Assembly: GCF_018873765.1 (NCBI RefSeq)
Contig: NC_057926.1
Coordinates: 38,548,946 to 38,612,945, forward strand
Reading direction: 5' to 3'
Length of the DNA stretch: 64,000 bases
Source of the DNA: Telopea speciosissima
Taxonomy: Eukaryota > Streptophyta > Magnoliopsida > Proteales > Proteaceae
Shown here in pieces: positions 47,880 to 60,421 of this stretch. Each line of letters begins with the position of its first letter. Positions within the stretch are counted from its first letter, which is position 1. Below the pieces are notes generated by a model. It worked only from the letters and a program-made list of their open reading frames with translations, ran no database searches and was not told the DNA's origin. Both the position numbers and the translations under genes were made by a program.

Positions 47880-48002
47880 AAACCTCGAAACCCTCGATAG
47901 TCTTCTGCTCCAGCAACTCCTGCTCAGCGACTTCTACTCAGCGAATCCGGAGTTCGTTCCCAGCGGCTCCGGTGACGGACTGCAACCTTGAATCTTCTCC
48001 TG
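47880..48002 (+). other. Likely 5'-leader exon of the THO7 gene
   Basis: A GC-richer stretch ending in TTCTCCTG followed by the donor GTAAGTTC, about 2.3 kb upstream of the acceptor TTCTATTGCAG near 50344. It contains a seven-codon upstream ORF (ATG at 47878). Assignment to THO7 is inferred from position and strand; the transcript start is not visible. Confidence 0.45.
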
Positions 48003-48384
48003 GTAAGTTCTTTCTCCTCTGTTGCATATTGTCTTCTATTCTTCTTTTTCTTCGCTGTGGCATTTGTTCTCTGTTCTGAAACCTTCAATCTTCATGCTAT
48101 GTTGCGTTTTTTCTCCTCCTTTTTCTTCTCATCTTCCTTCTTCTTCTTCTATGTCTGTGGCAGTAGTGGTGGCTGGTGGCTGTAATTCTACGGTATTTGA
48201 TTTTGTTATTCAAATCAAATTGTGCAACTGTTAGTATAAATCGGTAATTTTGTCTATTATATGATTATGTAACTGAGATTATTTGATTTTATGTTTCACT
48301 TATTTTGTAATGCTGTGATTATATGATAATGTAATTCCTTGATTATGCAATTCACTTTTGCAATATAATCTTAACAGCAGCATC

Positions 48385-49076
48385 TCTTGGGAAAAAATAA
48401 CCCACCTGTGTGCAAGTTAATAGAAATCCATAATGATAACCAAATATGTGTAAAGTAATAACATATTAAAACAAATCAACCAAACCACAAAAGCACTCAC
48501 CGATTTTAACGTGGAAAACCCTTCCAAAGAGAAACTGGAAAAACCACGGGACCTTGTCGAGATAAAACTTCCATTATGAAATAATAATGGGGTTACAATA
48601 TTCTTCTCTGGATAAACTAGAGGCTATCAATCATCAAGAGAAATAACCTGCTCTCTTGGATATCAAAATAACTCACCAAATAATAAGGTAGATTCAGAAG
48701 AATAATCACATTCTCACCTCAATACTGGTAATGACAATTATAGGAAGAACTACACCTTTCCTACTTTCGTGAACAAGAAGAACACCATCTTGCCGCCACC
48801 CTACAATCCATGTAAGAGAACCAGAGCACCCCAAGAAGCAATTTATTTTTTTCTCTTCTCGCGGATACTTTTCTCGTGGAATTGGCCTCGGCTTGCACTG
48901 GCTCGCACTGGAAAACACACAAAGAGAGACTGAGAAGGCGTTGTTAGTGAGGTCACCACCCCTTACTCCTTTATGTATCATTGAAAGGGAAAGAAAACCG
49001 CATGAAGGCGGTTTATGTTTCACCGCCTAAAGCCACATAGAGTGTGTCCCCCCTCCACGTGAGGAGGTACCCAACA
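48385..49076 (-). mobile_element. Solo LTR inside the THO7 leader intron
   Basis: On the minus strand it begins TGTTGGGTACCTCC. The 5-bp target duplication GCATC lies at 48380-48384 and 49077-49081. It contains GATTTTAACGTGGAAAACCC, a motif I associate with copia-type plant LTRs. About 690 bp, no internal domain: a fossil solo LTR. Confidence 0.7.
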
Positions 49077-49254
49077 GCATCTAGGTTCAACCACTCATAC
49101 ATGCCCAGGGCACCTAGGTTGTAAAGTGTAATAGGCTGTTAAATTAGCATATATTGATTGAGTTTGCTATAGCTATAAAGTGTAATGGGCTGTTTATTTA
49201 TTCAAGTATGTGTAGCTTACTGTTGACCAGCTTTAATGGGTTGTTATACATTAA

Positions 49255-49372
49255 AAAAAATACTAAAATGCCTAGGGCTCCTAGGCAATGCCTAGGCAGG
49301 CGCCTTGTTGCCTAATCGCTTAGGTGGCCCTCCAACGCCTTGGTCACCTAGCCGCCTTGACAACTTTGACCC
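49255..49372. mobile_element. Small dispersed repeat (hAT/MITE-like)
   Basis: The sequence is dominated by TGCCTAGG, GGCGCCTT and CTAGCCGCCTTGACAACTTT. A related piece is at 42455-42540. Its ends were not defined. Confidence 0.35.
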
Positions 49373-49517
49373 TTAGCGTTCATACCGTGGGCCATGTTTA
49401 TGACTAATGATTGATGAGATCATGTTAGTTAATTTTGTCAGTTTTGATTAAACATGCACTGCCCTCAAAGGTAGGTTAGCGCTTCAAAAAATAGATTAGT
49501 AGGTGAAGGGTTGAGGC

Positions 49518-49860
49518 ATGGAGAAGATCTGTGTAGTAGTTAGAGTTAGACCTGCGGTCAACCAACAAATATTGAATGAGTCGTATTGGAAGGTAGAAGA
49601 CAATCAGATCTCATTACACAAGCCTCTCGGTACCCCTGTGTCTGGTGCTTCATTAGCTTTCTGTATTCTTCCTCTCCTGCTTCTCTTTGTTGTTTTTCCC
49701 TTATCCTCTTCTTTTCTTTCTCCCTCTCAGAATAACACTTTGAGATTATCCATGATGACCCCATATCATGTCTTTGATGATTTATTTTACCAATGCCAAG
49801 GTCTACAATCTTCTTACCAGGGACATCATTCAAAGTGCAGTACATGTGATGGATCCCACA
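49518..49860 (+). pseudogene. Kinesin-7 (KIN-7) motor fragment
   Basis: MEKICVVVRVRP followed by YWKVEDNQISLHKPLGTPVS is the start of the motor domain of plant kinesin-7. About 110 bp on, after a non-matching stretch, HVFDD and, in a shifted frame, NAKVYNLLTRDIIQSAV continue the homology. The ATP-binding loop GQTSSGKT and everything after it are missing. It is a truncated, frameshifted relic of a host gene, lying in the same direction inside the inferred leader intron of THO7. Confidence 0.8.
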
Positions 49861-50371
49861 ATATTATAATTATAGCCATGTACATGTGATGGACCCAAAA
49901 CCTACCCATTAAAACATATGCAAACACAATCATAACTGCGTAGGCCCTGCAGAATATGACATAAACCCAACAAGTTCTTATTGCTCAGTCACACAACACA
50001 GCCCTGAGTCACGCACTCCTTCAATCTAGACTTTATAGACGAGATAGAATGAGAGATTAGAATTGGATAGCTCCTCTGCCTTTTTTTTCTCATGCAAAGC
50101 TGGTTTTTGTAATATAATTAATGTGCTAATATAACTCTAGGAGGCAGTTACTTACTGCCTTTGAGAATCTTTTGACATGAAATATTCTGAATTCTAGTCC
50201 TCAACCCTGAGGAAACTGAGGGACGTTACTCTCTTCTTACATTTTCAATCATTTATTTTAGCTCAAACTCTGTTTTTTTGCCCCTGAATGTTGATCTTCA
50301 GTTTAGAAAACTTGCTAACTTAATTGTACATGCTTCTATTGCAGAGGAGAAATTAATACCCTACTGATCAG

Positions 50372-51778
50372 ATGTTGATAAAAGGAAGGAAAGTCACCAG
50401 CAGAGGGGAAGAGATGACAGCACACTATGCTTTCAGTCCCCTTGAAGATGACACCATCATCAAACATAGGCTTCTCACCCGCACAACAACCACAAGGGGG
50501 GAGCCCCCCTTGAAGAAACTTCAGAAAAAGTTCATCTCTTTTGCACTGGAGGTCGATAAGGATTCGGATAACTATAGTGACTGTGAGAAGATGTATAAAT
50601 CCTTTTTGCAGGAAATGAACACCTTTGAACTTCCACTTCTCAAGAGCAAGGCTGTTATTGATGCAAACCTTAGGGAGAAGGAAAATTTCAATGAACTGCA
50701 AGAAGAGATACAACGACAGATTTTGCAGGCACAAGCTGACATAGAAGATCTGAAAAAGCAGCTTGAAGAGAGTAAGATTGAAAGGCAACACAAAGAGGAG
50801 TGTGAAGCAATCAGAAGATTAATTGCTATGCAGCCCCCAAGATCAGAAACCCAGAAGATAATATCAGAACTTGAGAAAGAGATTGCATCATTGGAAGCTG
50901 AAAATACTGCTGGTTCGAGGACTTTGGAGCTTCGCAAGAAACAGTTTGCTCTTCTGTTACATGTGGTAAGTTGGGTTGTATATATATATATATATAAGTT
51001 GAGACTTTAACTAAAAAAAAGGAAAGAAGTGCAGAGACATTGTGAGTTACTCTGATATGCATACATTTTGGTATGTCTGTGAGCACAGGCATGTCTTGGT
51101 TTGTTTGGCATGACAGTAAACTCATGGTCTTGCAATCCTTTTTCCGTATTTACCCGATACATTTCTAGTTTCTGTTAGTTTCACAGCTTTTATAGAGGTG
51201 GTTTTGCATTTATTTAACTAGACTTCCTCTATAATTATAGCCTTGCATATCTGTCATTTTGTTTTCTAGCTTGTGTTAGCCAAAATGTAGGATCCTGCAG
51301 AAGCTTTTACTTGCAAGGAGAAAAAAAAAAAAAAAAAAAAAACCCAATGTAATTGTTTTATTAACTTATTGAACCTGTCGTGGCAGAACAGAATTCATGT
51401 AGATGACCTGAAGCAATTTGAGTATTGGGATACTTCTACGAGTCAAACTGTGTTTCTGTGAACTATGAATGTTTTTTTGTAATCACTAGCATTGCTCTCT
51501 GAAGGTTGTAGTATTAGAACTATAACCTTTAAGTGTTGTCTTACGTTTGTTACCCTAATACTTATTCAAATCATCTGATACATACAGATGATCGAGGTAT
51601 ATTTTGCCTTGGCTTATATTTTATTTGATTTCATTTTTTTCGACAGGTGGATGAGTTGCAGAATACCATAGAGGAGGAGCAGAAAAATTTGGCCGAGGAA
51701 CTGAGGACTTCTATGGAAGAGCAGAAGATTAGCATGGAGGATGTTAGTGGTGGTTCGGAAGCCATGGCTGTAGATTAA
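50372..51778 (+). CDS. THO7: THO complex subunit 7
   Basis: Two coding exons, 50372-50965 and 51647-51778, with a phase-0 GT-AG intron, encode 241 residues. THO7 is a coiled-coil subunit of the nuclear THO complex, which with TREX couples transcription to mRNA packaging and export and in plants supports small-RNA production. The near-N-terminal block [20 protein letters not shown], then [16 protein letters not shown], is diagnostic. Residues about 95-215 form a long heptad-rich coiled coil ([20 protein letters not shown] and following). The tail ends AMAVD, as in other plant members. The start MLIKGRKV matches the family N-terminus. A splice acceptor lies 28 bases before the ATG, so a leader intron is likely. 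No defect is visible. Confidence 0.95.
50979..50996. repeat. (AT)n microsatellite in the THO7 intron
   Basis: A short TATATA run just after the first coding exon's donor site. Confidence 0.85.
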
Positions 51779-52099
51779 AGATACTGTCATATTACAGGGT
51801 TTTGTATGCTCAAACTGAGGATATTTTGCCCTTTTGATGCCTAGAAATGGGAGAAATGTTGAGGGAAATTTGGAGTTTGAAATGTATGAAACGTGAGATG
51901 TGTCCAGATTTTTGTGCTTAATGACTTGTGATATCTTTCAAACGTAGTATTCATACATAACACTTTGGATCTTAAATCACACTTATAGAGGAGTGGCAAC
52001 ATGAGAGCTTTCTTTGCCATACCTAATTAGCATATCAATGGGACTGCTTGACTTCATTTCTGAACTTTAATTTTTAATAAATAAGCTTGTTCATTAACG

Positions 52100-52175
52100 G
52101 TGGCAAGCCTTGGCGCAACGGTTAAGTTGCGTTATTGCAACCTGTTGGTTGCAGGTTCAAAAACTTGGAACAGCT
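52100..52175 (+). mobile_element. tRNA-derived SINE (Au-like), truncated
   Basis: TTGGCGCAACGGTTAAG (box A-like) and GTTGGTTGCAGGTTCAAAAA (box B-like) in the order and spacing of the plant Au SINE head. The body past CAGCTTCTCCTGC is not clearly preserved. Confidence 0.7.
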
Positions 52176-53327
52176 TCTCCTGCATTACGACCAAACGTAA
52201 AACTGACAAGGGTGCAGATTCATGTCATCTACCAGGATATCATGGAAAACCCTAGGAGTTCCTTTACGAAGATTGCTGTTAGATGGATCTTTTGAGAAGG
52301 AAAATGAATTTGAGATTAAAGAAGAAAAACAAATATCAAAGAGAGGCCTCTGAGTAGCTATGAAGGTATTGGAGCACTGTAAATGGAAAACGATTGCAGG
52401 ATTGAGTTTTGAAAAAGAAAGTACTGTAATGGAATCCCAAAAGGAACCCTGCAGCTAATGGCTTTAACTCGAGGGAAGTGCCTCATGCTCTGTAACTTGA
52501 ACGAAGGCCATTGTGGAACTGTGTTTTGAGGAAGAGAAGGGAAAACTTGTGTGTGAAAGGATAAAGGGAGGAAAAGATCATAACAATAGTGAGAGATTCT
52601 GAAAATCAAGTCTCTGGTTTCTTGCAACCACAGTGGACCCATTATCTCTCACGGGTGATCTAATCAAATACTCTCCCAGTTAAATAGTACTCCAGTTAAT
52701 AGTCCTCAAGAAAAACCATGTTTTTGAGTTCATTCCTGCAGTCCAACATTGGTTATTCTGTTTACGTGATCATCAAGTATTAGAACCTTTACTTGGTGTC
52801 TCTTTGTTCAATGGTTGAATCTCCTATTCAAAGAGAGCAAATTCCTGGCTCTTCAAGAAAATGAGCTTTATTGATGATCCAGACCGACCTATTCAAAGGC
52901 CAGATGAACACGCTTTAGCAATCCATTGTTGAAGAGCACAATGTTAATAACACTTTGTTAGTTCTAAATAGAACTTCTGAAACTAAATGAAGATTCTTTT
53001 TGATAAAAATTTAAAAAAAAAAAAAACTAACAATGAAGATTCAAAACACACTTTTTTTTTCAGTTTTCTTTAAGAACCTTAATGTCTACCCCATGAATGC
53101 TCTTAATCTCTCAGTTGCTAAACATTTATGTAGTATCTTTGTTTCCTTTAGTTTTTAAATTCTCCTCTTAATTCATCTCTTAAAGTCTCATTTTAACTCC
53201 TCCGCTCAAGGTGTCTTGCTACCTATATAAATAGGGGGGGAAGGCTTAGCCATTTAAATCAAGTCTCTTTCAAAAGTGCATGTGTGACTTGAGTGTGCAT
53301 GTGTTGTTATCCATGCTTCTCTTGTTT

Positions 53328-53846
53328 TCTTTTTGAGTAATACAAGTTTATTTTTGTGAGTTCTTCCTTTTAGTTTGAGGACAGACCTGCAGTACTCGAA
53401 GGGGTCTAGTAGTTAAGTGCACAATTATTAGAGGAGCCAATGGGCTGTTTTATTTTGGAGGACAATTCACAATATTCCTGGTTACACCATGGGCGTCGAC
53501 GGTCTTAAGGGCAATGTCAAGTGACACGATTAAGCCCGTTAATTTTTCTAACAGTTTCTATTATAGGTTTTCAGAAGAATTGGTGCTAACAGATTTTCTA
53601 AAAACTTGTAACATAAATTGTTAGAAATTTGACGAGCTAAGTCGTGCCACTTGACACTGTCCTTAAGACCGTAGACGCTCCCCTATGGCACAACTGGAAA
53701 TATTGTGAATCAACCTCCAAGATAAAACAACCCACTGGCTCCTCTAGTAATCATGCACTCAACTACTAGACCCCTTCGAGTACTACAAGGCAGTGTTCAA
53801 ACTAAAAAGAAGAACTCACAAAAATGGACTTGTAAAACTCAAAAAA
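53328..53846. mobile_element. Large foldback (long inverted repeat) element
   Basis: The left arm (about 53328-53535) and right arm (about 53632-53846) are inverted copies over roughly 200 bp with high identity, for example CTCGAAGGGGTCTAGTAGTT against AACTACTAGACCCCTTCGAG. The loop is about 100 bp. No ORF. The family is unknown. Confidence 0.8.
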
Positions 53847-54215
53847 GGGAAGTCAGTAATGTAAGTTAAGAAAGCAGAGAGATCAGCAAGTAAGAAATAA
53901 ACACGAGTCCAACCAAGCACATATACATGATCCAAGTCTCAAAGTGAAACATGAAAGAGAGTTGCATTAAAAACATTTTGATTATATCTTCAAGGAATAA
54001 GTACAACAGGGTGATATTGTTACAACAGTCACAGTAAATGGATAACAGAGGGGGGCCAAAGAGGAGGATTAACACAGCGTTAAACTTGAGCCAGTTCAAC
54101 CAAGATTATCCCAACTGAGTGCGGTTGGCTACATGAATAAAAGCCTTACCAAGGTTCAAACACCTGATATATGACCTTTTGAGTTTCAATAGAAGCAGCA
54201 AAGAGGATTTCAATA

Positions 54216-55643
54216 CTAGACACATTGACAACCAGCATTCTCAGTTATGAGTATTCCCTTGTTTTGGTCAATTAGAAGGCCACTGCTTTCTCTACATTTG
54301 GGCCATCTTAACTTTTTCTCTTCATTCTTCCATAGCCTAGCAGCCAGAGACTTGAAAAGGCTTCCCACATATGTTGCTACAGTGGTGACAATCTCTCTGC
54401 AGAATAAAAACGAAAAAAATCAAACCCCTGAATCATTGTAAACACTCACAAGCGACAGGGTAGGTCGATAGTCTCAACCACTTCAATTGAAACCATAGCA
54501 GGGAAAATTTGAACTCCTGAATAACTGACTAGGTAAGCAATATGAAATGATTAAGATACTGGACAACAATGACTTGAAAATTCATGCTCTGTTTTCATGA
54601 ATAAGGTGATGGTCAATAGCAATATATATAATTTTACAAATGATTCACTGAATTTACTAATATTTCCAAGTAAAATGGGTCCATGACATAGTTCAAAGTG
54701 ATGACTTTTACAACCCATTTTCCCTAGTAGAGAAGGTTTTCTGCAACTTTATCAATGAAAGAAATGGGTATTATACTTACAGTGGGGAGCAAGAAGAACG
54801 ACCGCCGTTTACATAGTATACAAACAAATATGAATCATAATGCTGGCCCCTAATGTAATAAAAATTTGGCAACCTCCGTACACACTTGAATGACATCTTC
54901 TTGTAGAAACGAATTGCCGGCTCATTGTAAGAAATTACATGCAAGTAAACTGCTCGACAAGTAGGAATGCTAGATGCATATTCGATAACCTTCCGAATAA
55001 GTGAGGTAGCTGAAAATCCAAGGCCAGAGACATCATTAAATAGGTGTAAAAGATTCATGGAAGCACAAGAGTACTCGGACATTACCTATTCCAAGATTTC
55101 GGTAAGCCTCCTCTACTCCTAGTGTCAAAATATAAACTAGCACTTGTTCTGTCCTTGAAGAATCATATCTGAGCATATCCCCTACCTGTGAGGCCAATAT
55201 TTGGTTTAATGAATTGGGAACCTCCAAATGGAATTCTGAATACATTATGCATTTGAATTATATCAATATAGTGGCTTACCTCACTTTCTCTTGCTGGGAT
55301 AATACGTGTCGTAACAAATCCAATAAGTTCGTCATCTTGACCGCCAGGCCGACTACGGTCAACAACTCCCCAAGCCACAATATCACGACCAAAGACAACA
55401 TTGCGGAAGAACTCAGATTCATATCTAGAAAATCATGTCCATCAATAAAGTTGCCAAACTTTCATGAAAAGAGAGATTAATATTCTCAAACTAAAGTTTG
55501 AGCCACATGGATAACAATCAGGTAAAACCATCTTACGTGATAGGAAATAAATCATGGTGGATCCGTACAAGAACTTCAAAATCAGACGGTTGTATACGCC
55601 TATAAACAATGTTTGGACAAGGTGGGGCTTTAGGGTCCACCAT
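54216..55643 (-). CDS. MCC1: N-alpha-acetyltransferase 60-type GNAT (MCC1-like histone acetyltransferase)
   Basis: Five coding exons on the minus strand (55643-55537, 55424-55280, 55185-55086, 55009-54781, 54396-54216) with consistent phases encode 253 residues. The GNAT fold covers about residues 13-180: IVYRRIQPSDFEVLVRIHHD, then VYILTLGVEEAYRNLGIATS (acetyl-CoA loop) and AVYLHVISYNEPAIRFYKKM. A long C-terminal tail with an amphipathic segment (TTVATYVGSLFKSLAARLWK) follows. Family members acetylate N-termini of membrane proteins; Arabidopsis MCC1 was described as a histone acetyltransferase affecting meiosis. The start matches the family (MVDPKAPP). All residues look intact. Confidence 0.93.
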
Positions 55644-55754
55644 TGGATGTTCTGTTATCAATCTCCCACAAAGGTTTGATGTATTTGGAGCACATATACA
55701 GGAATTTGTGATCCCATTTATGCCACATGAGCCACAACAGCCATGCAGTTGAAA
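55630..55754 (-). promoter_or_regulatory. MCC1 leader with two upstream ORFs
   Basis: The leader segment begins after an acceptor (GTTTACAG) at 55754. One uORF is nine codons including stop (55744-55718). A second (ATG at 55728, 33 codons including stop) runs out of frame past the main ATG and ends at 55630, 14 bases inside the coding region. Both upstream ATGs have weak contexts. Confidence 0.6.
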
Positions 55755-57615
55755 CTGTAAACAGCAGAAATGCTTTTATTTTTTATTAATCACCTGTGTC
55801 ACAAACGAATTATATGAGTACAATCTTAATCTCAGAAATAGGCCATCTCGAATAACTAAAGAAATAATATCATTGTACTGTTCCAAATCCCTCCATCATT
55901 CAACATATCTTCAGGAAGTATCAAATGATCAAAATTCTAGTACTTTTTTTTTTTTTTTTTTTTTTGGGATAGGCAAAATTCTAGTCTTTGGTACAAAGGA
56001 TTGTGCATTCCAAATGCTCCCATTTGCTTGGTGCCTAAATGGACTTAAGTGGAGTTCATTGTACATTTGTCAGAGAGATCAACTCAGTGGAATCTCAGTA
56101 AGACTTGCAACGACTACTAAACCCATCCTAGTCCCTTTTCTTACAATAATTTCTGACCAACTGCTTTGAAGTTTCGGAGATGCAATGGGCTTCATTTGAA
56201 TAACAGCACTTCTCCCTCGAGCATTCAAAATTTTGAATTGCCATGAATTTTGTGAACTTTGGAGGAAATGTTACCTATTGTTGTGCTCACGTTTTTTATT
56301 ACATGAGACATGTTATCAAATATATTGTTACCTTCAAATCTTTTAAGCAATTATATGGTGCCAAATTGTTAATGAAATTATTTGGGAGCATCAGACCGGC
56401 ATTCTTACTTTTCCTTTGAGCCTTATGCATACAAAAGAAGCGGGGAGGGGGGAAGGAAGACGAGTGATCTAGAATGCTTAGCTTGTTCGATCAGATGCAT
56501 GTGTTCAGCTGAAGGATTTTGAAAAATAAAGAGAACAGCTGCCCCAGGGTTAAAGAAGCAGCAAGAGAAGTTCTTGAAGTGGAGAAAAGGTTGGGGGTTC
56601 TCCTTCCCAGGGAAAGACAAGTATGCATTGTGGTTGTTGAAAAGAGCAGAATTATAAAACATTGGATGGGGGGAACTGAGCCATCAGTTTCTATGAAGAG
56701 AGTTTTGCATGTGGTGAAAGTGGGCAGAAACAATAACCATTATTGTGGAATGCAAAATCAATATCAGGACATTCTAATCCAACTGTTTGATCACTAGATG
56801 GCTATTGTCATGGTCTCCTGGAGTCCTGGCCTCAATGGTTCTTGTGGTTTGAAAGATTATCATTGACTTTGTTTGGGATATATGTGGAGCAGAGTCTGGA
56901 GTGATTTTTGGAGGTTCAGTAAATATCGTTATAATTTATATTTGAAAATTCATATTGATCATATCCATGCAATCCAAATTACAATTTCATGATTTAACTA
57001 AACCCAGAAAAGGACTAATCAGTAACCAGAGCCAACTGTAGAATAGTAGCTTAAACGAAAATCAATAGTATTTTATAAGACACAGAATCAAAATTTAAGT
57101 GATTATCAACTTAATTGTTGATGAGTATAAAGTATGTTCTCCCTCCCCTTAAAAAAAAAACCCCTTCCAAATCACCAAATTTAACTATTCCAGCTCAAGG
57201 TAGGTAACTAAAATCAAAAGAAGTGAGGTCTATCATACAGAAACTGAGACGAAGAAAACCCGTCAGCCACATGTTTAAAAGAGAAGAAATTTAAGTGGTC
57301 TCTCGTCTTAATCTTTCGATTGAAATTCAATCCACCATGCCACGCAATACAATCAGCCGAACCCAATAACTACAAAACCCAAATCCCCAAGAAGATATCA
57401 TCATTACAAGGAAAAGATCCATTAAATAAACTATAAATAAAGCTTCATGAAATTCAACCACTCAATAAACCAAAAATCAAAAAGATAACAGAACAAAAAA
57501 TGAAGAACCCAAGTCAAAAGCACCCAAAGCGATCTGAAATGAAAGAGATGGATCTCCATACCAAAGAAAACACAAAAACAATTCTCTGCTGTAAAAAGGA
57601 TTCGAAGTTCTTACA

Positions 57616-57700
57616 TGATTTCAAGCGGATGAAGCTGAGAGACAGGAGGAGAAATCGATGTGTCTGATTTATAAGTTCCGAAAAAGTGTAGTCATTGAAG
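57616..57700 (-). other. Likely first (non-coding) exon of the MCC1 gene
   Basis: The minus strand shows CTTGAAATCAT followed by the donor GTAAGAAC, preceded by a C/T-rich stretch, about 1.86 kb upstream of the leader acceptor. Inferred only from splice-site quality and position. Confidence 0.4.
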
Positions 57701-57809
57701 AGATGTTTTTCTTATGCTGCGGAGCAATTCTTGGAATAAAGTCATAAACCTAAGCTAAGCGTCTGGGCATTCCTAGATTCATTCAGAACGTAATTAGCAT
57801 GACCCACGG

Positions 57810-58095
57810 GAGGATGAAAGTCTTCATCCTTTTAAATCCCTCTGTGATTTAAATCCTCTGCAGTGATTAATCTTGCGGTATCTTTGCAGTTCGGGTCTGC
57901 AAGTTTGACACGTGGAAGATGTTTTATCCTATGGTGGAGCTCGAACAGAAAGAAAAATAAAAATAAAAATAACAATTAAGTCTATTCGAGTTCGCACCGT
58001 TGAATGAAGCATCTTCCATGTGTCGAATTTGTAATCCCAAACTGCAAAAGCACAACAAGATTAAGCACTACGGAGGATTTAAATCTCTTCATGTA
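57810..58095. mobile_element. Foldback (MITE-like) element near the MCC1 promoter
   Basis: GACACGTGGAAGATG pairs with CATCTTCCATGTGTC. Outer parts (TGATTTAAATCCTCTGCAGT against GGAGGATTTAAATC) and the AGATTAATCTTG-type words extend the arms. Confidence 0.65.
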
Positions 58096-58099
58096 TGAA

Positions 58100-60387
58100 A
58101 GGAATGGAAGTAAGGTTTAAAAAACTGGCCGATTTGGATCGGAATCGGACGGGACCGATGCCAATTCCTATTGTTCCAGAACAGCCTTACGTGGACGGCT
58201 GATCCAGATTGACCGATTCATCTGAGCCCAACACATGCATGATGGTCACGTGTCGGTGTCTCATGCTTAGAAAAATGGAACCTTTGGGAAGAACTATGAG
58301 AGAGGGAAAGAATAGATGGGAAACCAGGGAGGGAAGAACACCTGAAGCTGTGATAGTACGGATGTGGTCCTTGTAGTGTTGTTGTCATTCCAGGACCAAT
58401 TCTTCACTTACATGACCTATGATGTATGAGACGTGTGAGTTGTGACCATTAAATTCAATCTAATTTGATTAAATTAATTAATTACAGTTTATGATTATAT
58501 CATTGTTATGATTATCCTTTCATGTGCAACAACAAAAGTTATCTTTTATTGGTTCAGAAGTATGAACAAAATTTGGATTCTAGGGTTGTCACATTATATA
58601 TTTCTCCAATGAGGATTGACATGGAAATATAAATGTATGTATATTTGTGTGTTGAAAGTTGATCTGTTGAGATTACTGAATGGTTTATCACCAGTTGTAT
58701 TTGGCAATGGTAATCTCTGATAGTTGTTTTCTTCATTTACTTAAAAGGCACTTACTGTTGCATTTATGCATTGTGCATCTGTGGTAAGCCGGTGGTTGAT
58801 GCCTATCGATAGGATTGCCTATATCAATTTAGTTTACTCAATATTCAGGGTATGAATGTGAATGGATATGACGGTCAATATGGTTACCACTGTCCTATTA
58901 GGGGGAACATCCAAGTGAGTGAGTCGTCTAACAATAACTGGACAAAATCTTAGGTTTGATACATGTTTTGTATAGTGTTTACAAAATGATTTTATATTAT
59001 TATTATATTAAATAAAGATTATTTGAAAAATATTTCCGTATCTTTTTTTGGTCCAATCACTAGTCATGACACTTACTTATTAATATACAATGCATTGTGG
59101 TTTATAGTGGTGATTTAATTAAGAGTGTCAAACGAGATTGTTTTGGGTAATTGAGACAATTCTTTACCAGTTCTGGTCCCAAGGGGTCAATCCCATAATC
59201 GTTCCGTTTAATAAACAGTTTCAAAACTAGGATCCGGTCTCATTTAATAATGGGAGGGTTCAGTTCCGATTCCTTAACGGTTCTAAGCACTCAAAGTCTC
59301 GAACAACCAAATATATACAAAATTCTTAAGTATACAAATAATTGAATACATTCATAAGTATAAAATAATTAAATGTCAATTCTTAATAATATAAACACTC
59401 AACCAAGCCCAAAATAATTGATAACCCTTAGTTTTTCTTTGTAATTACTATATAACTCTTATGTAAGTTATAACTATATGTTAAGTAATAACTAAATTTA
59501 AATAAATAAACACGTCATAACGGTTCTAGTTCTAGTCGGTTCTTTACTGGGCTTTCATGTGAAATTAATTTCTATCCATAGCATCTGAAACATTAGAATT
59601 AAAGATTTTAAGAATTTCATAAGCCTCAACATTAGTTTATGATTTTAGTGTTCAATAAAACTTTACATGGACAGAAAAAAAAAAATATTTGATTAATAAA
59701 ATAAAAAGTGTGTTTCTTTATGTCTGAACATTGGAAAAATAAAATGAAGTGTCCCACATTGAACATTTTTTTTTTTTTGTCGCCTTGAATAGTTCATAGA
59801 AGGCCTATGTATTTGTAGTTACCATCTACTTATATGATTCATATAAGCATATAATATGAGTTGCTAATACAAAATTGTAATAATGGCATCTTATGTAATT
59901 ATTTTTTAAAATTTACCATGTAAAATAAATGGCAAATAAACATGAAAAAATTTTGCAATGACATTTTACTTCATAAAAACATTGGAAAAAATTTCAACAT
60001 GTAAAATTTTCACATGTATAATTTTTCGTATAAAATTTTACAGTAAAACAAATGGAGCATAATAAATAAATTTGAAACATGTTTTGACTTTAAACCTTTT
60101 GTTGTTGAGTGCAACTTGTTAATGATGTGTGCAAGATCCTTGATGATACGACCCTCTAATTATTACTTTTACTTTGTTTTTCCAGTAAAACCTTTACTAT
60201 ATAGAAACTTATGTATTGTACATGGTTCACCCCCCAACTTTTGTAAATGTTGTAATTGTAGTTACGCTTAAACATATACTCTCTTATTTTGGGGTGTGTA
60301 TGGTTTCCTCCTGTAGTTCAATATTTTCCAGTATTGCAACCAGATAGGCATAGTTCTGGTTTGATCAAGCCCATTTTCCTTATAACC

Positions 60388-60421
<34 letters not shown>

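Noticed and set aside
56519-56797. 92-codon plus-strand frame upstream of the MCC1 leader
   Set aside because: It lies in the inferred leader intron, has no known motif and no splice support.
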